Below, in pieces: positions 8,735-19,385 of a stretch of 64,000 bases of DNA. The stretch is from assembly GCF_001857965.1 (NCBI RefSeq), contig NZ_CP017774.1, positions 496,001-560,000 on the forward strand, written 5' to 3'. Source of the DNA: Flavobacterium commune (GTDB lineage: Bacteria > Bacteroidota > Bacteroidia > Flavobacteriales > Flavobacteriaceae). Made by a program: the position numbers and the translations under genes. Within the stretch, counting starts at the first letter, position 1. Each line of letters opens with the position of its first letter. The notes under the pieces were generated by a model, which saw nothing but the letters and a program-made list of their open reading frames with translations, was not told the DNA's origin and searched no databases.

Positions 8735-9775
8735 ATGAAAGTAACTAAATTCCCGGATCGTATTGTAAAAATCGATAATGAAAAATATTTATATTTTGGC
8801 GGGACAGCTTATTTAGGCTTACCGCCAAATAAAAAATTCCAGAAGACACTCTGTAAAAATATTGCCCGCTGGGGCTCAGCTTACGGAAGTTCCAGAAATG
8901 CCAATATCCAATTGACTGCTTACCAAAAAGGAGAAACTTTTCTGACTGAATTCATCAAAGCCAAAGCCGCAATTACCGTTTCCTCCGGAATGTTGGCAGG
9001 ACAAATTGTGCTTGACACCTTAGCATCAGAAACAGATGTCTTCTATCATTTCCCGGATACTCATATTGCCATTTCAAAAGCCGAAAGTCTTCCGTTTTTT
9101 ATCAATAATCAATTAAACCCACGTTTACTCGATGAAAAACCGGAAAAAATTACCATCCTGACCGATGCCGTTGCCACCAATACCGTAAAAGCAGTCGAAC
9201 TTTCTTTTTTAGAAGAAATCACCAATCACAAAGAAATTACCTTAGTTATTGATGAATCCCATTCGTTGGGAATTTTAGGCACTAATGGATGTGGCATTTT
9301 TTCGAATAATAATCAGTCCAATATCAAACGTAAAATCATGGTTTCCTCATTAGGAAAAGCGATGGGATTATCAGGCGGTCTAATTGCCTCCGATTATAAT
9401 TTTATTCAGCAAATTAGAGAAAACAACACTTTTGTAGCCAGTGCCGGCATGAATCCAGCCTTTGTAAAAACCCTGGCTGATGCTGAATCTTTGTATCTGA
9501 AGCAACACCATAAATTAAAGAAAAACTTAGCGTATATCGATTCGAAATTACTTCCAAGTAAAAACATTCTTTTCGACAAAGATTATCCGGTTATTTATCC
9601 AAAAATTGAGAATATCAACACTATTTTGGCTTCACATAAAATAATCATCACCAATTTCAAATACACATCAGAAGACCATTATTTGAATCGGATTATCATC
9701 ACTGCCAATCATAAAAAGAAAGATTTGGATAAAATAATTGAAATCCTCAATCAATACCAAAGCAAAGATGAGTAG
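8735..9775 (+). CDS. PLP-dependent aminotransferase class I/II, alpha-oxoamine-synthase-like
   Basis: 346 residues in the fold-type I family that includes 8-amino-7-oxononanoate synthase and glycine C-acetyltransferase. Visible: GSAYGSSRNANIQLT near residue 50, VIDESHSLGILG carrying the PLP-ring Asp and a conserved His, and SSLGKAMGLSGG with the PLP-binding Lys. It is shorter than typical biotin-pathway BioF enzymes and has no other biotin genes nearby. It is tightly coupled to the dipeptide epimerase, which suggests a role with amino acids or peptides rather than biotin. A TTG at 8732 is in frame directly before the ATG at 8735. The ATG is preferred. Confidence 0.75.
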   Translation: MKVTKFPDRIVKIDNEKYLYFGGTAYLGLPPNKKFQKTLCKNIARWGSAYGSSRNANIQLTAYQKGETFLTEFIKAKAAITVSSGMLAGQIVLDTLASETDVFYHFPDTHIAISKAESLPFFINNQLNPRLLDEKPEKITILTDAVATNTVKAVELSFLEEITNHKEITLVIDESHSLGILGTNGCGIFSNNNQSNIKRKIMVSSLGKAMGLSGGLIASDYNFIQQIRENNTFVASAGMNPAFVKTLADAESLYLKQHHKLKKNLAYIDSKLLPSKNILFDKDYPVIYPKIENINTILASHKIIITNFKYTSEDHYLNRIIITANHKKKDLDKIIEILNQYQSKDE

Positions 9776-9792
9776 CCAATGCTATAATAATG

Positions 9793-9800
9793 TACCTTTG
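9793..9800 (+). promoter_or_regulatory. -7 promoter element TACCTTTG for the DUF1456 gene
   Basis: Exact TAnnTTTG match 14 bases before the ATG at 9815. Confidence 0.65.
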
Positions 9801-9814
9801 TAAAAAATACAACG

Positions 9815-10228
9815 ATGACAAACAACGATATCTTTAAAAAACTACGCGTAGCTTTGATGTTGCGTGACGACCAAATTGTAGAAATATTAGAATTGGTTGA
9901 TTTTAGAATTTCCAAATCAGAATTAGGTGCTTTTTTTCGTGACGAAAAACATCCGAATTATGTAGAATGTGGCGATCAGGTATTACGCAATTTTTTAAAT
10001 GGATTGGTTATTCACTTACGCGGAACCAAGGAAAACCCTAAAAACCCTAAAGACGTTTTAGCAAAACACAAGGCTGAAATTCCAATAAAAGACAAAGAAG
10101 CACCAAAAAGCGATGCAAAAACAAGCAAAACAGGCTTCAAGAAAAAGCCTAATTTTAAAAAAGCAACTCCTAAAATTCAGGTTGTAGAAAAAGTAAAATT
10201 TAACAATGGTAAGAACAAAAAATCTTAG
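9815..10228 (+). CDS. DUF1456 family protein (YehS-like)
   Basis: 137 residues. The N-terminal two thirds carry a duplicated helical unit (NNDIFKKLRVALMLRDDQIV, then CGDQVLRNFLNGLVIHLRG), which is typical of DUF1456 proteins such as E. coli YehS. The C-terminal 50 residues are a Lys-rich, low-complexity basic tail (SDAKTSKTGFKKKPNFKKAT) that could bind nucleic acid. No signal peptide is present. The gene has its own promoter 14 bases upstream and a strong terminator behind it, so it is monocistronic. The molecular function of the family is not known to me. Confidence 0.85.
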   Translation: MTNNDIFKKLRVALMLRDDQIVEILELVDFRISKSELGAFFRDEKHPNYVECGDQVLRNFLNGLVIHLRGTKENPKNPKDVLAKHKAEIPIKDKEAPKSDAKTSKTGFKKKPNFKKATPKIQVVEKVKFNNGKNKKS

Positions 10229-10250
10229 ATTTTTATTCTTTTATAAATAA

Positions 10251-10286
10251 AAAATCCCATCTCGTTTTCAAACACAGATGGGATTT
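10251..10286. terminator. Bidirectional terminator between two convergent genes
   Basis: AAAATCCCATCT pairs with AGATGGGATTTT. T runs on both strands let it serve the DUF1456 gene and the convergent exported-protein gene. Confidence 0.85.
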
Positions 10287-10305
10287 TACGTTTTGCCCTT
10301 TTGCA

Positions 10306-10647
10306 TTACTTAGTAAACTTAACTAAAAAAATAAGCCCCTTTCCTGCTCCTAATTCAACTGCAGATAACTTTTGATAGTTCAGCGTGTTTTTGATGTAAT
10401 AGTTCAAACTTTCGTCAGAAGTGTTAGTGCTCATAACCACAATTTCATTTTTCTCGTTAATTGCAATTCGCACTTTTACCACAACATCCTGATCCAAACC
10501 ACTAAAGGAGGGGAAATTATTAAGCAATTTTGATATTTCTTTGTAAGTTGCTTCGAGAGTTCCCGTTTCATTGTTAGGCGTTTTCTTTGCTGCAAATGCT
10601 GTTGTTAAAAATAAAGTAACAACAACTGATAGAATTAATTTTTTCAT
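10306..10647 (-). CDS. Small exported protein, paralogue 1 of a tandem pair
   Basis: Start chosen at the ATG whose complement is at 10645-10647, because it gives a clean signal peptide (MKKLILSVVVTLFLTTAFA). A longer frame to 10719 adds a leader with no signal character. The 113-residue product is about 75 percent identical by eye to the protein encoded at 10966-11304. The conserved core VVVKVRIAINEKNEIVVMST and YYIKNTLNYQKL resembles the beta-strand/helix arrangement of TonB C-terminal or energy-transducer-like domains, but there is no transmembrane anchor beyond the signal. It is probably periplasmic, with unknown function. Upstream bases share the leader GAAATCATGAAAAAATT with the paralogue. 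Confidence 0.7.
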   Translation of the reverse strand: MKKLILSVVVTLFLTTAFAAKKTPNNETGTLEATYKEISKLLNNFPSFSGLDQDVVVKVRIAINEKNEIVVMSTNTSDESLNYYIKNTLNYQKLSAVELGAGKGLIFLVKFTK

Positions 10648-10965
10648 GATTTCTTCGTTTTTAATTAGAATTAAATTGTATCCGATTTCATTGTAAATGT
10701 AAAAAAAGCAATCATTCAAAAACCAAATAATTCACTGATACAGTGCGATTTACGATTTAAGAAAATTATAAGAATAAAAAATAACAGCACAACAAAAAAA
10801 ATGGACTATATTTTTACTATTCACACAAAAAACAGAAATTCAAAGAAAAAAATCACTAAAACAAACCAATTTAACACAATAACTAAATATAATTCAACAA
10901 AAAAACAGCCAAAAACAAAAATCCCGGACTAAAGCCCGGGATTTTGATCTTTTAATTACTTTAAA
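10648..10965. other. Intergenic region between tandem paralogues
   Basis: 318 very AT-rich bases. They hold the leader of paralogue 1, with a degraded -7-like TACAATTT near 10670-10680 on the minus strand, and the terminator of paralogue 2. I see no further gene or structure. Confidence 0.4.
10918..10945 (-). terminator. Terminator of the exported-protein paralogue 2
   Basis: AAAATCCCGG pairs with CCGGGATTTT around an eight-base loop. On the minus strand the stem is followed by a T-rich run. Confidence 0.8.
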
Positions 10966-11304
10966 CTATTTGGCAAATTTAACCAGGAAAACAAGTCCTC
11001 TACCAGCCTGCAATTCTTCACTAAATAGCTTTTGATAGTTTAAGGTATTCTTGATGTAGTAGTTCAAATCATCGTTAGTTGTGTCAGTGCTCATCACCAC
11101 AATTTCATGTTTTTCATTAATTGCAATTCGTACCTTTACCACAACCTCATGGTCTAATCCTGAAAAATTCGGATAAGTATTCAACATTTTAGTTAATTCC
11201 TTATAAGTCTCATCAAAATTTTTTGCTGTATTTGGAGACTTATCCGCAGCAAAAGCTGTACTCATCAATAAAGTAACAATAACAGATAAAAATAATTTTT
11301 TCAT
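10966..11304 (-). CDS. Small exported protein, paralogue 2 of a tandem pair
   Basis: 112 residues with signal peptide MKKLFLSVIVTLLMSTAFA and the same core as its neighbour (VVVKVRIAINEKHEIVVMST, YYIKNTLNYQKL, GLVFLVKFAK). The mature part is about 93 residues and beta/alpha in character, likely periplasmic. The gene has an exact -7 element (11331-11338) and its own terminator, so the two copies are separate transcription units even though the duplication included the leader. The function is unknown. A role like a small TonB-C-terminal-like domain is possible but unproven. Confidence 0.7.
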   Translation of the reverse strand: MKKLFLSVIVTLLMSTAFAADKSPNTAKNFDETYKELTKMLNTYPNFSGLDHEVVVKVRIAINEKHEIVVMSTDTTNDDLNYYIKNTLNYQKLFSEELQAGRGLVFLVKFAK

Positions 11305-11330
11305 GATTTCTTTGTTTTTTAATTACAGTC

Positions 11331-11338
11331 CAAAATTA
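11331..11338 (-). promoter_or_regulatory. -7 promoter element TAATTTTG for paralogue 2
   Basis: Exact TAnnTTTG match on the minus strand, 26 bases before the start at 11304. Confidence 0.6.
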
Positions 11339-11584
11339 CTACAGAACCCCAACATAAAAACCACAAAAACAATTACTTAACTCAATGATAAAGAGACTGT
11401 TTTTTTAATTATTATCAGTAACAAAAACTATCAGCCTTAAAAATGAAAGCCCTATAAAAAAATATCTTCAAAATTGCATTAATCTCATAAAAAACAACAA
11501 ATCACTAAAAAAAGACTACAACTAGCCCGATAATACTAAGTTAATATAAGAATTAACACCAAACCTGAATGTAGTAAACAAAAA

Positions 11585-11614
11585 AAATCCTGTTCGCCGC
11601 GGCGAACAGGATTT
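11585..11614 (-). terminator. Perfect-palindrome terminator of sucC
   Basis: A 30-base perfect palindrome with arms AAATCCTGTTCGCC and GGCGAACAGGATTT and a CGCCGCGGCG core, followed on the minus strand by a T run. The GC-rich core is unusual in this AT-rich DNA and recurs inside the palindrome at 51545-51558. Confidence 0.8.
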
Positions 11615-11638
11615 CTAATATATAACCAGCTTCTTTTA

Positions 11639-12832
11639 TTAAGAAAGAGCAGCTTGTACTTGGTCAGCAGCTTCCTGAAATTGTACTGCAGATAAAATTG
11701 GCATTCCTGAATTATCGATTAATTCTTTTGCAATTTCAGCATTTGTACCTTGCAAACGAACAATGATTGGCACTTTAATAGCATCACCCATGTTTTTATA
11801 AGCATCAACAACACCTTGAGCAACACGGTCACAACGAACGATTCCTCCAAAAATGTTAATCAAAATTGCTTTTACGTTTGGATCTTTCAAGATAATACGG
11901 AAAGCAGTTTCCACACGTTTAGCATCAGCAGTTCCTCCTACATCAAGGAAGTTAGCTGGTTCAAAACCTGCATATTTAATTAAATCCATAGTTGCCATTG
12001 CAAGACCAGCTCCGTTTACCATACATCCTACAGTACCGTCAAGATCCACATAGTTCAATCCTACTTCTTTAGCTTCTACTTCAATTGGATTTTCTTCACG
12101 AACATCACGCATATCAGCATACGTTTTTTGTCTGTATAATGCGTTATCGTCAATATTTACTTTAGCATCAACCGCTAAAATTTTGTTATCAGATGTTTTT
12201 AAAACCGGATTGATTTCAAACATAGAAGCGTCTGAACCAATGTATGCTTTATATAAAGAGTCGATGAATTTCACCATTTCTTTAAAAGCATTTCCAGTAA
12301 CACCTAAATTAAAAGCGATTCTTCTAGCCTGGAAACCTTGCAAACCAACAGCTGGATCAATTTCTTCAGTAAAAATTAAATGAGGCGTATGCTCAGCAAC
12401 TTCTTCAATATCCATTCCACCTTCAGTAGAATACATAATCATGTTGCGTCCTGTAGCTCTGTTCAATAAAACAGAAACATAAAACTCAGAAGTTTCAGAT
12501 TCACCAGGATAGTAAACATCCTCAGCAATTAAAACTTTGTGAACGGTTTTCCCCTCAGCAGAAGTTTGAGGAGTTACTAATTGCATTCCGATAATTTCGC
12601 TTGCAACAGCTTCCACTTTGTCAATTCCTTTGGCAAGTTTCACACCACCACCTTTTCCACGTCCACCAGCGTGAATTTGGGCTTTTACAACATACCAACT
12701 CGTTCCCGTTTCGGTAGTTAATTGTTTTGCAGCAGCAACTGCTTCAACTGGGCTATTAGCAACGATTCCGCGTTGAACGCGAACTCCATAGCTAGCTAAA
12801 ATCTCTTTTCCTTGATATTCGTGTATGTTCAT
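11639..12832 (-). CDS. sucC: Succinyl-CoA synthetase beta subunit (ADP/GDP-forming)
   Basis: This is the TCA-cycle subunit that binds nucleotide and CoA and works with SucD. The 397-residue protein starts [17 protein letters not shown], has the ATP-grasp region ([20 protein letters not shown] near residue 45), FEINPVLKT with metal-binding residues, and the C-terminal flavodoxin-like domain with [15 protein letters not shown] and [15 protein letters not shown]. The frame extends 17 codons further to 12883, but a promoter element (12882-12889) overlaps that start, so 12832 is used. No sucD is next to it, as the two genes are often apart in flavobacteria. A palindromic terminator follows. Confidence 0.97.
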   Translation of the reverse strand: MNIHEYQGKEILASYGVRVQRGIVANSPVEAVAAAKQLTTETGTSWYVVKAQIHAGGRGKGGGVKLAKGIDKVEAVASEIIGMQLVTPQTSAEGKTVHKVLIAEDVYYPGESETSEFYVSVLLNRATGRNMIMYSTEGGMDIEEVAEHTPHLIFTEEIDPAVGLQGFQARRIAFNLGVTGNAFKEMVKFIDSLYKAYIGSDASMFEINPVLKTSDNKILAVDAKVNIDDNALYRQKTYADMRDVREENPIEVEAKEVGLNYVDLDGTVGCMVNGAGLAMATMDLIKYAGFEPANFLDVGGTADAKRVETAFRIILKDPNVKAILINIFGGIVRCDRVAQGVVDAYKNMGDAIKVPIIVRLQGTNAEIAKELIDNSGMPILSAVQFQEAADQVQAALS

Positions 12833-12881
12833 AATATAGAATTTGTCTGAATCTGATTGTATTTCAGAAAATAAGTCGGAC

Positions 12882-12889
12882 AAAAGTAG
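12882..12889 (-). promoter_or_regulatory. -7 promoter element TACTTTTG for sucC
   Basis: Exact TAnnTTTG match on the minus strand. It rules out the upstream in-frame start at 12883 because that codon lies inside the element. Confidence 0.7.
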
Positions 12890-13228
12890 CTAAAACGAAC
12901 TTAAAAGTAAAATCTTTTTAGTGATTTAAAATATCTTATAAATAAAGTTAAAAAAAGATGGTTTTGCCTTTATTTTTTCATCAAAAAAAAGATTTCTCAG
13001 CATAAAAACGACCAAGCAGACGTTTTTACCTTTAATTTTATAATATTGAATTTAAAAAAATCAGAAATAATTGTCAAAATAACACGCTAAAACCAAACTA
13101 TTATTAACAATTTGCTAATACATGGCTTAAATAATGCAATTATTGTTATTATTAATACATTTTTCTATTATTCCTGTAAAAGTAGCTCATAATAGTCTAA
13201 ATCGATGGATTATATTTAATGAAATATC

Positions 13229-13236
13229 TATTTTTG
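13229..13236 (+). promoter_or_regulatory. -7 promoter element TATTTTTG for gltBD
   Basis: Exact TAnnTTTG match 18 bases before the gltB ATG. Confidence 0.65.
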
Positions 13237-13254
13237 TAAAAAAAATTATCAAGC

Positions 13255-16200
13255 ATGAAAGTTAAAGAACAAGGCCTTTATTTGCCAGAATTCGAGCATG
13301 AAAACTGTGGAGCTGGTTTTATCTGCAACCTTAAAGGTGAGAAAACAAATCAAATTATTCATGACGCACTAGAAATCCTAGTAAAACTAGAGCACCGTGG
13401 TGGTGTAAGTGCTGATGGAAAAACGGGAGATGGAGCTGGACTTTTGATTGACATTCCGCACGAATACTTCAATAGAGTTTGTGATTTCAAATTACCTGCA
13501 CCACGCGAATATGCTGTTGGAATGGTATTTTTACCTAAAATCCAAAATCAATACGTTTTTTGCAAAGACATATTTGAAAAAGAAATTAAAGCACAAGGAC
13601 TTACTGTTCTTGGATGGAGAGAAGTTCCTGTTGACTCTACACAATTAGGAGAAATCGCTGCTGCTTCTGAACCTACTATTGAGCAAATCTTTGTTGGTAA
13701 AAATGAAGCAATTGACGAAACTACTTTCAAAGCAAAGTTATATGCTGCTCGTAAAATCACAGAACATGCAATTGCAAATTCTAAGGTTTCACAGAGTTCT
13801 TATTTTTATGTACCTAGTTTATCTACTACTACCTTAATATATAAAGGTATCATTATGCCTGAAGATATCGGGCCATATTATACTGACTTACAACAAACGG
13901 ATTTAGTAACTCGTTTGGCGTTAGTTCACCAACGTTTCTCTACAAATACAATGCCTACATGGGAATTATCTCAACCTTTTAGATACATGTGTCAAAATGG
14001 TGAGATCAATACGTTAAGAGGTAACGTAAGTAGAATGCGTGTTCGTGAAGAAATCATGAAAAGTGATGTCTTTGGACCACAAATCGAAAAATTATTCCCA
14101 ATCATTCTTCCAGGTAAGTCAGATTCTGCTTCTATGGATATGGTTGTTGAATTATTAACACATACAGGACGTTCATTACCTGAAGTAATGATGATGATGA
14201 TTCCTGAAGCATGGGAAAAACACAAAACCATGTCTGACGAGAGAAAAGCATTCTACGAATACAATGCTTGTATCATGGAGCCATGGGACGGACCAGCTTC
14301 TGTACCTTTCTCTGATGGTGATTACGTAGGAGCTTTATTAGACCGTAACGGTTTAAGACCTTCTCGTTATACTGTAACTAAGAGTGGTAAATTGATTATG
14401 GCATCAGAAATTGGTGTTGTAACTGTTGATCCGGAAGATGTAGAAAGCCACGGTAGATTAGAGCCAGGAAAAATGTTCCTAGTTGATATGAACGAAGGAC
14501 GTATCATCAATGATGAGGAAATCAAAAGCAAAATTGTTTCTGAAAGACCTTATCAGGAATGGTTGAAACAATACCGTTTAAACCTTAAAGACGTTCCTAC
14601 TACAACTAAGGCTTGTCCAATTGAAACTATCGATTTAAAAACAAGAGAGCGTTTATTCAACTATACATTAGAGGATATTCAGGATATGATTACACCAATG
14701 GCTCAAGCTGGAAAAGAAGCTTTGGGTTCAATGGGTATCGATACTCCTCTTGCTGTATTGTCAGACAGACCTCAATTAATCCCTAACTATTTCAAACAAT
14801 TATTCGCTCAGGTTACTAACCCACCTTTGGATGGTATCCGTGAAGAAATTGTAACTGATATCAGTTTAGCATTAGGACAGGATAGAAACATCTTTGATAT
14901 TTCAAGCAAACAATGTCGTAAATTAAGAATCCAAAATCCGGTTATTTCTAACGATGACTTAGAAAAAATCAGAAATATTGATATCGATCATTTCAAAGCT
15001 GAAACTATTGAAATCTTATACAAAAAAGAAAAAGGTTTAAATGGTTTAGAAAATGCTTTAGAAGACATTATCACTCAAATCAGCAAAGCAGTTGACAGAG
15101 GAACTAACATCATTATCTTATCTGATAGAGGTGTAAATAAAGAATTTGCTCCAATCCCTGCTTTATTAGCTTGTTCTTATGTTCACCACCAAATGAACCG
15201 TTTGCGCAAGCGTTCTTACTTCGATATCATTATCGAATCAGCTGAACCACGTGAGCCACACCATTTTGCAACTTTATTTGGTTACGGAGCAAGTGCTATC
15301 AACCCTTATATGGTTAACGAAATCATTCGTGTACAAGTACAGGAAGGTTTCATCACTGGAATTAGCGAACAAAAAGCAGTTGACAACTTCAACAAAGCAA
15401 TTGGTTCAGGTCTTTTAAAAATCATGAACAAAATTGGAATCTCTACTTTACACTCATACAGAGGTTCTCAAATTTTCGAAATTGTTGGTTTCAACTCTAA
15501 ATTTGTTGAAAAATACTTCCCTTACACTGCTTCAAGAATTGAAGGTATCGGATTGTACGAAATTGAAAAAGAAATTAGCGAAAGATATAACTACGCTTAC
15601 CCGGATGTATTAATTCCTAACCGTTTAGGATTAAACATTGGAGGTGAATACAGATGGAGACGTAACGGGGAAAGACACATGTTCAACCCTACTACTATTG
15701 CCAAATTGCAACAAGCAGTACGTTTAAGCGACCAGGCTAGTTATGATGTTTATGCTAAAACAGTAAACGATCAGGCTAAGAGTTTAATGACCATTCGTGG
15801 TTTATTTGAATTTGACAACTTAGATCCAATTCCATTAGACGAAGTAGAACCATGGACTGATATCGTAAAACGTTTCAAAACGGGTGCGATGTCATACGGA
15901 TCTATTTCCAGAGAAGCACACGAGAACTTAGCTATCGCTATGAACCGTATTGGAGGAAAATCTAATTCAGGTGAAGGTGGAGAAGACAGAACTCGTTTCC
16001 AACCAGATGTAAACGGTGACAGTCGTAACTCGGCTATCAAACAAGTAGCTTCTGGACGTTTTGGAGTAACTTCTCACTACTTGTCTAGTGCAAAAGAGAT
16101 TCAAATTAAAATGGCTCAAGGTGCAAAACCTGGAGAAGGTGGACAATTACCTGGTGAAAAAGTATTGCCTTGGATTGCATCGGCTCGTAACTCAACTCCT

Positions 16201-17769
16201 TTCGTAGGATTGATTTCGCCACCGCCACACCACGATATTTACTCAATCGAGGATTTAGCTCAATTAATCTTCGACTTGAAAAACGCTAACAGAGAAGCAC
16301 GTATCAACGTGAAACTGGTTTCTGAAGTTGGTGTTGGAACAATTGCAGCAGGTGTTGCTAAAGCAAAAGCTGACGTTGTATTAATTGCAGGTTATGATGG
16401 TGGTACTGGAGCTTCTCCATTAACTTCATTGAAACACGCAGGTCTTCCTTGGGAACTTGGATTGGCTGAAGCACAACAAACTTTAGTCTTAAACAACCTA
16501 AGAAGCCGTATCGTTGTAGAATGTGACGGACAGTTAAAAACTGGTCGTGACGTAGCTATCGCTGCTTTATTAGGTGCTGAAGAATTTGGTTTTGCTACCG
16601 CTCCACTTGTAGCTTCAGGATGTATCATGATGCGTAAATGTCACTTGAATACTTGCCCAGTAGGTATTGCGACTCAAGATAAAGAATTGCGTAAAAACTT
16701 TAAAGGAACTCCTGAGCACGTAATTAACTTCTTCTACTATGTTGCAGAAGAATTAAGAGGTATCATGGCTCAACTTGGATTCAGAACTTTAGAGGAAATG
16801 ATTGGTCAAACACACAAAATCAATTCTAACAAAGCAATTACACACTATAAAGCAAAAGGTTTAGATTTATCTTCTATCCTACACAGACCGGATCAGTATA
16901 AATACATGACGGTTCGTAACACTGAGAAACAAGACCACGGATTAGACAACGTAATGGATTTCCAAATCTTGAAAGATTCTCACCGTGCTTTATACAGAAA
17001 AGAAAAAATGACTTTAGATTATCCTATTAAGAATACCGACCGTTCAGTGGGAGCTATTGTTAGTAACGAGATTTCTAAAATATACGGACACTTAGGTTTA
17101 CCAGAAGATACTTTAAACATTAATTTCACTGGTTCTGCAGGTCAAAGTTTAGGAGCATTTAGTGCACACGGATTGACTTTTACTGTTGAAGGAAACACCA
17201 ATGACTATTTAGGAAAAGGATTATCCGGAGCTAAATTAATCATCAAGAAACCAGCTAAAGCAACTTTTGTTGCCTCTGAAAACATAATCGTTGGTAACGT
17301 TTGTTTATTTGGAGCAATCGAAGGAGAAGCTTTCATCAACGGTATTGCAGGAGAGCGTTTCGCAGTTCGTAACTCAGGTGCTACAGCAGTAGTTGAAGGT
17401 GTGGGAGATCACGGTTGTGAGTACATGACTGGAGGAAAAGTAGTCGTTCTTGGTAAAACAGGAAGAAACTTTGCCGCAGGTATGAGTGGTGGTATCGCTT
17501 ATATCTACGATCCTGAGCACAAATTCAAAAATGGTTTATGTAATACTGAAACCATCGAGTTTGAAACAGTTGAAGGAAACGAAGCTGATGAATTGAAAAC
17601 TTTAATAACAAGACATGTTGAGTACACTCAAAGTACAAAAGGTATCGAATTATTAAATGATTGGAATACAAGCTTAGAAAATTTTGTAAAAGTAATGCCT
17701 ACAGAATACAAAAAAGCATTAAAGCGTTTGGAAACTGAGGTACAAATGGTAGAAGAATTAACAGCATAA
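13255..17769 (+). CDS. gltB: Glutamate synthase large subunit
   Basis: The 1504-residue protein makes glutamate from glutamine and 2-oxoglutarate. Domains in order: a class II glutamine amidotransferase beginning at Cys18 (HENCGAGF) after a 17-residue propeptide that is normally removed, a central domain, the FMN-binding synthase barrel with the 3Fe-4S cysteines in [12 protein letters not shown] (C1123, C1129, C1134), and the C-terminal beta-helix GXGXG domain ([13 protein letters not shown]). Length and all ligands are normal. Codon use is regular, with many highly expressed-type codons, in line with high expression. gltD follows after four bases, so the two form an operon. Confidence 0.98.
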   Translation: MKVKEQGLYLPEFEHENCGAGFICNLKGEKTNQIIHDALEILVKLEHRGGVSADGKTGDGAGLLIDIPHEYFNRVCDFKLPAPREYAVGMVFLPKIQNQYVFCKDIFEKEIKAQGLTVLGWREVPVDSTQLGEIAAASEPTIEQIFVGKNEAIDETTFKAKLYAARKITEHAIANSKVSQSSYFYVPSLSTTTLIYKGIIMPEDIGPYYTDLQQTDLVTRLALVHQRFSTNTMPTWELSQPFRYMCQNGEINTLRGNVSRMRVREEIMKSDVFGPQIEKLFPIILPGKSDSASMDMVVELLTHTGRSLPEVMMMMIPEAWEKHKTMSDERKAFYEYNACIMEPWDGPASVPFSDGDYVGALLDRNGLRPSRYTVTKSGKLIMASEIGVVTVDPEDVESHGRLEPGKMFLVDMNEGRIINDEEIKSKIVSERPYQEWLKQYRLNLKDVPTTTKACPIETIDLKTRERLFNYTLEDIQDMITPMAQAGKEALGSMGIDTPLAVLSDRPQLIPNYFKQLFAQVTNPPLDGIREEIVTDISLALGQDRNIFDISSKQCRKLRIQNPVISNDDLEKIRNIDIDHFKAETIEILYKKEKGLNGLENALEDIITQISKAVDRGTNIIILSDRGVNKEFAPIPALLACSYVHHQMNRLRKRSYFDIIIESAEPREPHHFATLFGYGASAINPYMVNEIIRVQVQEGFITGISEQKAVDNFNKAIGSGLLKIMNKIGISTLHSYRGSQIFEIVGFNSKFVEKYFPYTASRIEGIGLYEIEKEISERYNYAYPDVLIPNRLGLNIGGEYRWRRNGERHMFNPTTIAKLQQAVRLSDQASYDVYAKTVNDQAKSLMTIRGLFEFDNLDPIPLDEVEPWTDIVKRFKTGAMSYGSISREAHENLAIAMNRIGGKSNSGEGGEDRTRFQPDVNGDSRNSAIKQVASGRFGVTSHYLSSAKEIQIKMAQGAKPGEGGQLPGEKVLPWIASARNSTPFVGLISPPPHHDIYSIEDLAQLIFDLKNANREARINVKLVSEVGVGTIAAGVAKAKADVVLIAGYDGGTGASPLTSLKHAGLPWELGLAEAQQTLVLNNLRSRIVVECDGQLKTGRDVAIAALLGAEEFGFATAPLVASGCIMMRKCHLNTCPVGIATQDKELRKNFKGTPEHVINFFYYVAEELRGIMAQLGFRTLEEMIGQTHKINSNKAITHYKAKGLDLSSILHRPDQYKYMTVRNTEKQDHGLDNVMDFQILKDSHRALYRKEKMTLDYPIKNTDRSVGAIVSNEISKIYGHLGLPEDTLNINFTGSAGQSLGAFSAHGLTFTVEGNTNDYLGKGLSGAKLIIKKPAKATFVASENIIVGNVCLFGAIEGEAFINGIAGERFAVRNSGATAVVEGVGDHGCEYMTGGKVVVLGKTGRNFAAGMSGGIAYIYDPEHKFKNGLCNTETIEFETVEGNEADELKTLITRHVEYTQSTKGIELLNDWNTSLENFVKVMPTEYKKALKRLETEVQMVEELTA

Positions 17770-17773
17770 CACA

Positions 17774-19228
17774 ATGGGAAAAGTAACAGGTTTTAAAGAA
17801 TTCGAAAGACAAGATGAATCATACACAGCAGTACAAGAGCGTGTAGGACATTATAAAGAATTTACAGTTCCTTTGAGTGAAGCTGAAATTACTAAACAAG
17901 GATCACGTTGTATGGATTGTGGTATTCCATTTTGCCACAGTGGATGTCCATTAGGGAATTTAATCCCTGATTTCAACCACATGGTACATCAGGGTGAATG
18001 GCAAAAAGCCTCTTGGATACTACATTCAACAAATAATTTTCCTGAATTCACAGGACGTTTATGTCCTGCTCCATGTGAAAAAGCATGTGTATTGGGAATT
18101 ATTGCTGAGCCAATTTCTATTGAAAACATAGAAAAAAATATTGTGGAGCGCGCTTTCCAGGAAGGATGGATTAAACCACAGCCACCTAAAACAAGAACAG
18201 GAAAAACTGTTGCTGTTGTTGGTTCTGGACCTGCAGGTTTAGCAGCTGCACAACAATTAAACAGAGCAGGACACACTGTAACTGTTTTTGAAAGAGATAA
18301 TGCAATCGGTGGATTATTGCGTTACGGAATTCCTAATTTCAAATTAGAAAAAGAAATTATCGACCGTCGTGTAGCCATCCTTGAAGCAGAAGGAATTACT
18401 TTCAAAGTAAATACTAATGTTGGGGTAAACTATGACATCAACGATTTGAAAGCATTTGATTCTATCGTACTTTGTGGTGGAGCTACTCAAAGAAGAAGCT
18501 TACCAACTCCTGGTGCTGATGCTGATGGTGTAGTTCAGGCAATGGATTTCTTAACTCAACAAACTAAAGTTGTTTTTGGAGAAAAAATTGAAAATCAGGT
18601 TTTAGCTACCGGAAAAGACGTAATCGTAATTGGTGGTGGAGATACAGGTTCTGACTGTGTGGGTACATCAAACCGTCACGGTGCTAAATCAGTAACTAAC
18701 TTCGAGATTATGCCAAAACCACCAGTTGGAAGAAGCGAATCAACTCCATGGCCTTACTGGCCGTTACAGTTAAAAACTTCTTCTTCTCACAAAGAAGGTG
18801 TTGAAAGAAACTGGTTAATCAATACCAAAGAATTCATCAAGGATGCTAATGGTAAATTGACAGCCCTTAAAACTGTAAACGTAGAGTGGAAAATGGTTCC
18901 GGGACAAGCTCCTCAATTAATCGAGATTGAAGGTTCTGAAAAAATCTGGCCATGTGACTTAGCTTTATTAGCTCTAGGATTTACAGGTCCTGAGAAAACT
19001 TTAGCTGAACAATTAGGTCTTGAAACTGATTTCAGAAGTAATTATAAAGCTAACAATTACCAAACAAATGTTCCAAACGTATTTACTGCGGGAGATATGA
19101 GAAGAGGACAATCATTAATTGTTTGGGCTATTTCTGAAGGTCGTGAGGCTGCAAGAGAAGTAGATTTATACTTAATGGGAACTACAAACCTTCCTACTAA
19201 AGAAGGTGGAGATTTACCTCCATTGTAA
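17774..19228 (+). CDS. gltD: Glutamate synthase small subunit (NAD(P)H oxidoreductase)
   Basis: 484 residues. GltD feeds electrons from NAD(P)H through FAD and 4Fe-4S clusters to GltB. The N-terminal cysteine sets CMDCGIPFCHSGCP and CPAPCEKACVLG bind the clusters, VVGSGPAGLAAAQQL (about residue 147) is the FAD dinucleotide fold, and VIVIGGGDTGSDCVG is the NAD(P)H fold. FTAGDMRRGQSLIVWAI closes the FAD domain. The gene starts four bases after gltB and ends before a strong terminator, which completes a two-gene operon. Confidence 0.98.
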   Translation: MGKVTGFKEFERQDESYTAVQERVGHYKEFTVPLSEAEITKQGSRCMDCGIPFCHSGCPLGNLIPDFNHMVHQGEWQKASWILHSTNNFPEFTGRLCPAPCEKACVLGIIAEPISIENIEKNIVERAFQEGWIKPQPPKTRTGKTVAVVGSGPAGLAAAQQLNRAGHTVTVFERDNAIGGLLRYGIPNFKLEKEIIDRRVAILEAEGITFKVNTNVGVNYDINDLKAFDSIVLCGGATQRRSLPTPGADADGVVQAMDFLTQQTKVVFGEKIENQVLATGKDVIVIGGGDTGSDCVGTSNRHGAKSVTNFEIMPKPPVGRSESTPWPYWPLQLKTSSSHKEGVERNWLINTKEFIKDANGKLTALKTVNVEWKMVPGQAPQLIEIEGSEKIWPCDLALLALGFTGPEKTLAEQLGLETDFRSNYKANNYQTNVPNVFTAGDMRRGQSLIVWAISEGREAAREVDLYLMGTTNLPTKEGGDLPPL

Positions 19229-19243
19229 TACTTATATAAGCTT

Positions 19244-19284
19244 AAAAAAGGCTATCCGAAAGCAATTTCAGATAGCCTTTTTTG
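19244..19284 (+). terminator. Terminator of the gltBD operon
   Basis: AAAAAAGGCTATC pairs with GATAGCCTTTTTT, loop of 14 bases, T-rich 3' side. Confidence 0.9.
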
Positions 19285-19323
19285 TTTTATAATCTTATCT
19301 ACTTTTGTGTTAAAAACACTAAC

Positions 19324-19369
19324 TACAACGTTGTATGTTTATTTTAAAACAATTTGTTACAATTTGTTA
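19324..19369. promoter_or_regulatory. Palindrome and direct repeats upstream of lysA
   Basis: A perfect 12-base palindrome TACAACGTTGTA (19324-19335) is followed by two direct AATTTGTTA copies (19351-19369). They lie just upstream of the lysA -33 element and could be an operator. No regulator is known for it. Confidence 0.3.
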
Positions 19370-19385
19370 GAAATATTTTTAGCTA

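Larger units (their letters stand above)
11305..11638. other. Intergenic region upstream of paralogue 2 and behind sucC
   Basis: 334 bases containing the -7 element at 11331-11338 and the sucC terminator at 11585-11614. The rest is AT-rich and contains no gene or repeat that I can identify. Confidence 0.4.
12833..13254. other. Divergent promoter region of sucC and gltB
   Basis: 422 AT-rich bases holding the sucC -7 element (12882-12889, minus strand) and the gltB -7 element (13229-13236, plus strand). I see no gene, riboswitch-like fold or long repeat between them. Confidence 0.5.

Noticed and set aside
12833..12883. Upstream start of sucC at 12883
   Set aside because: The codon lies inside the -7 element TACTTTTG and the extra 17 residues do not belong to the family N terminus.
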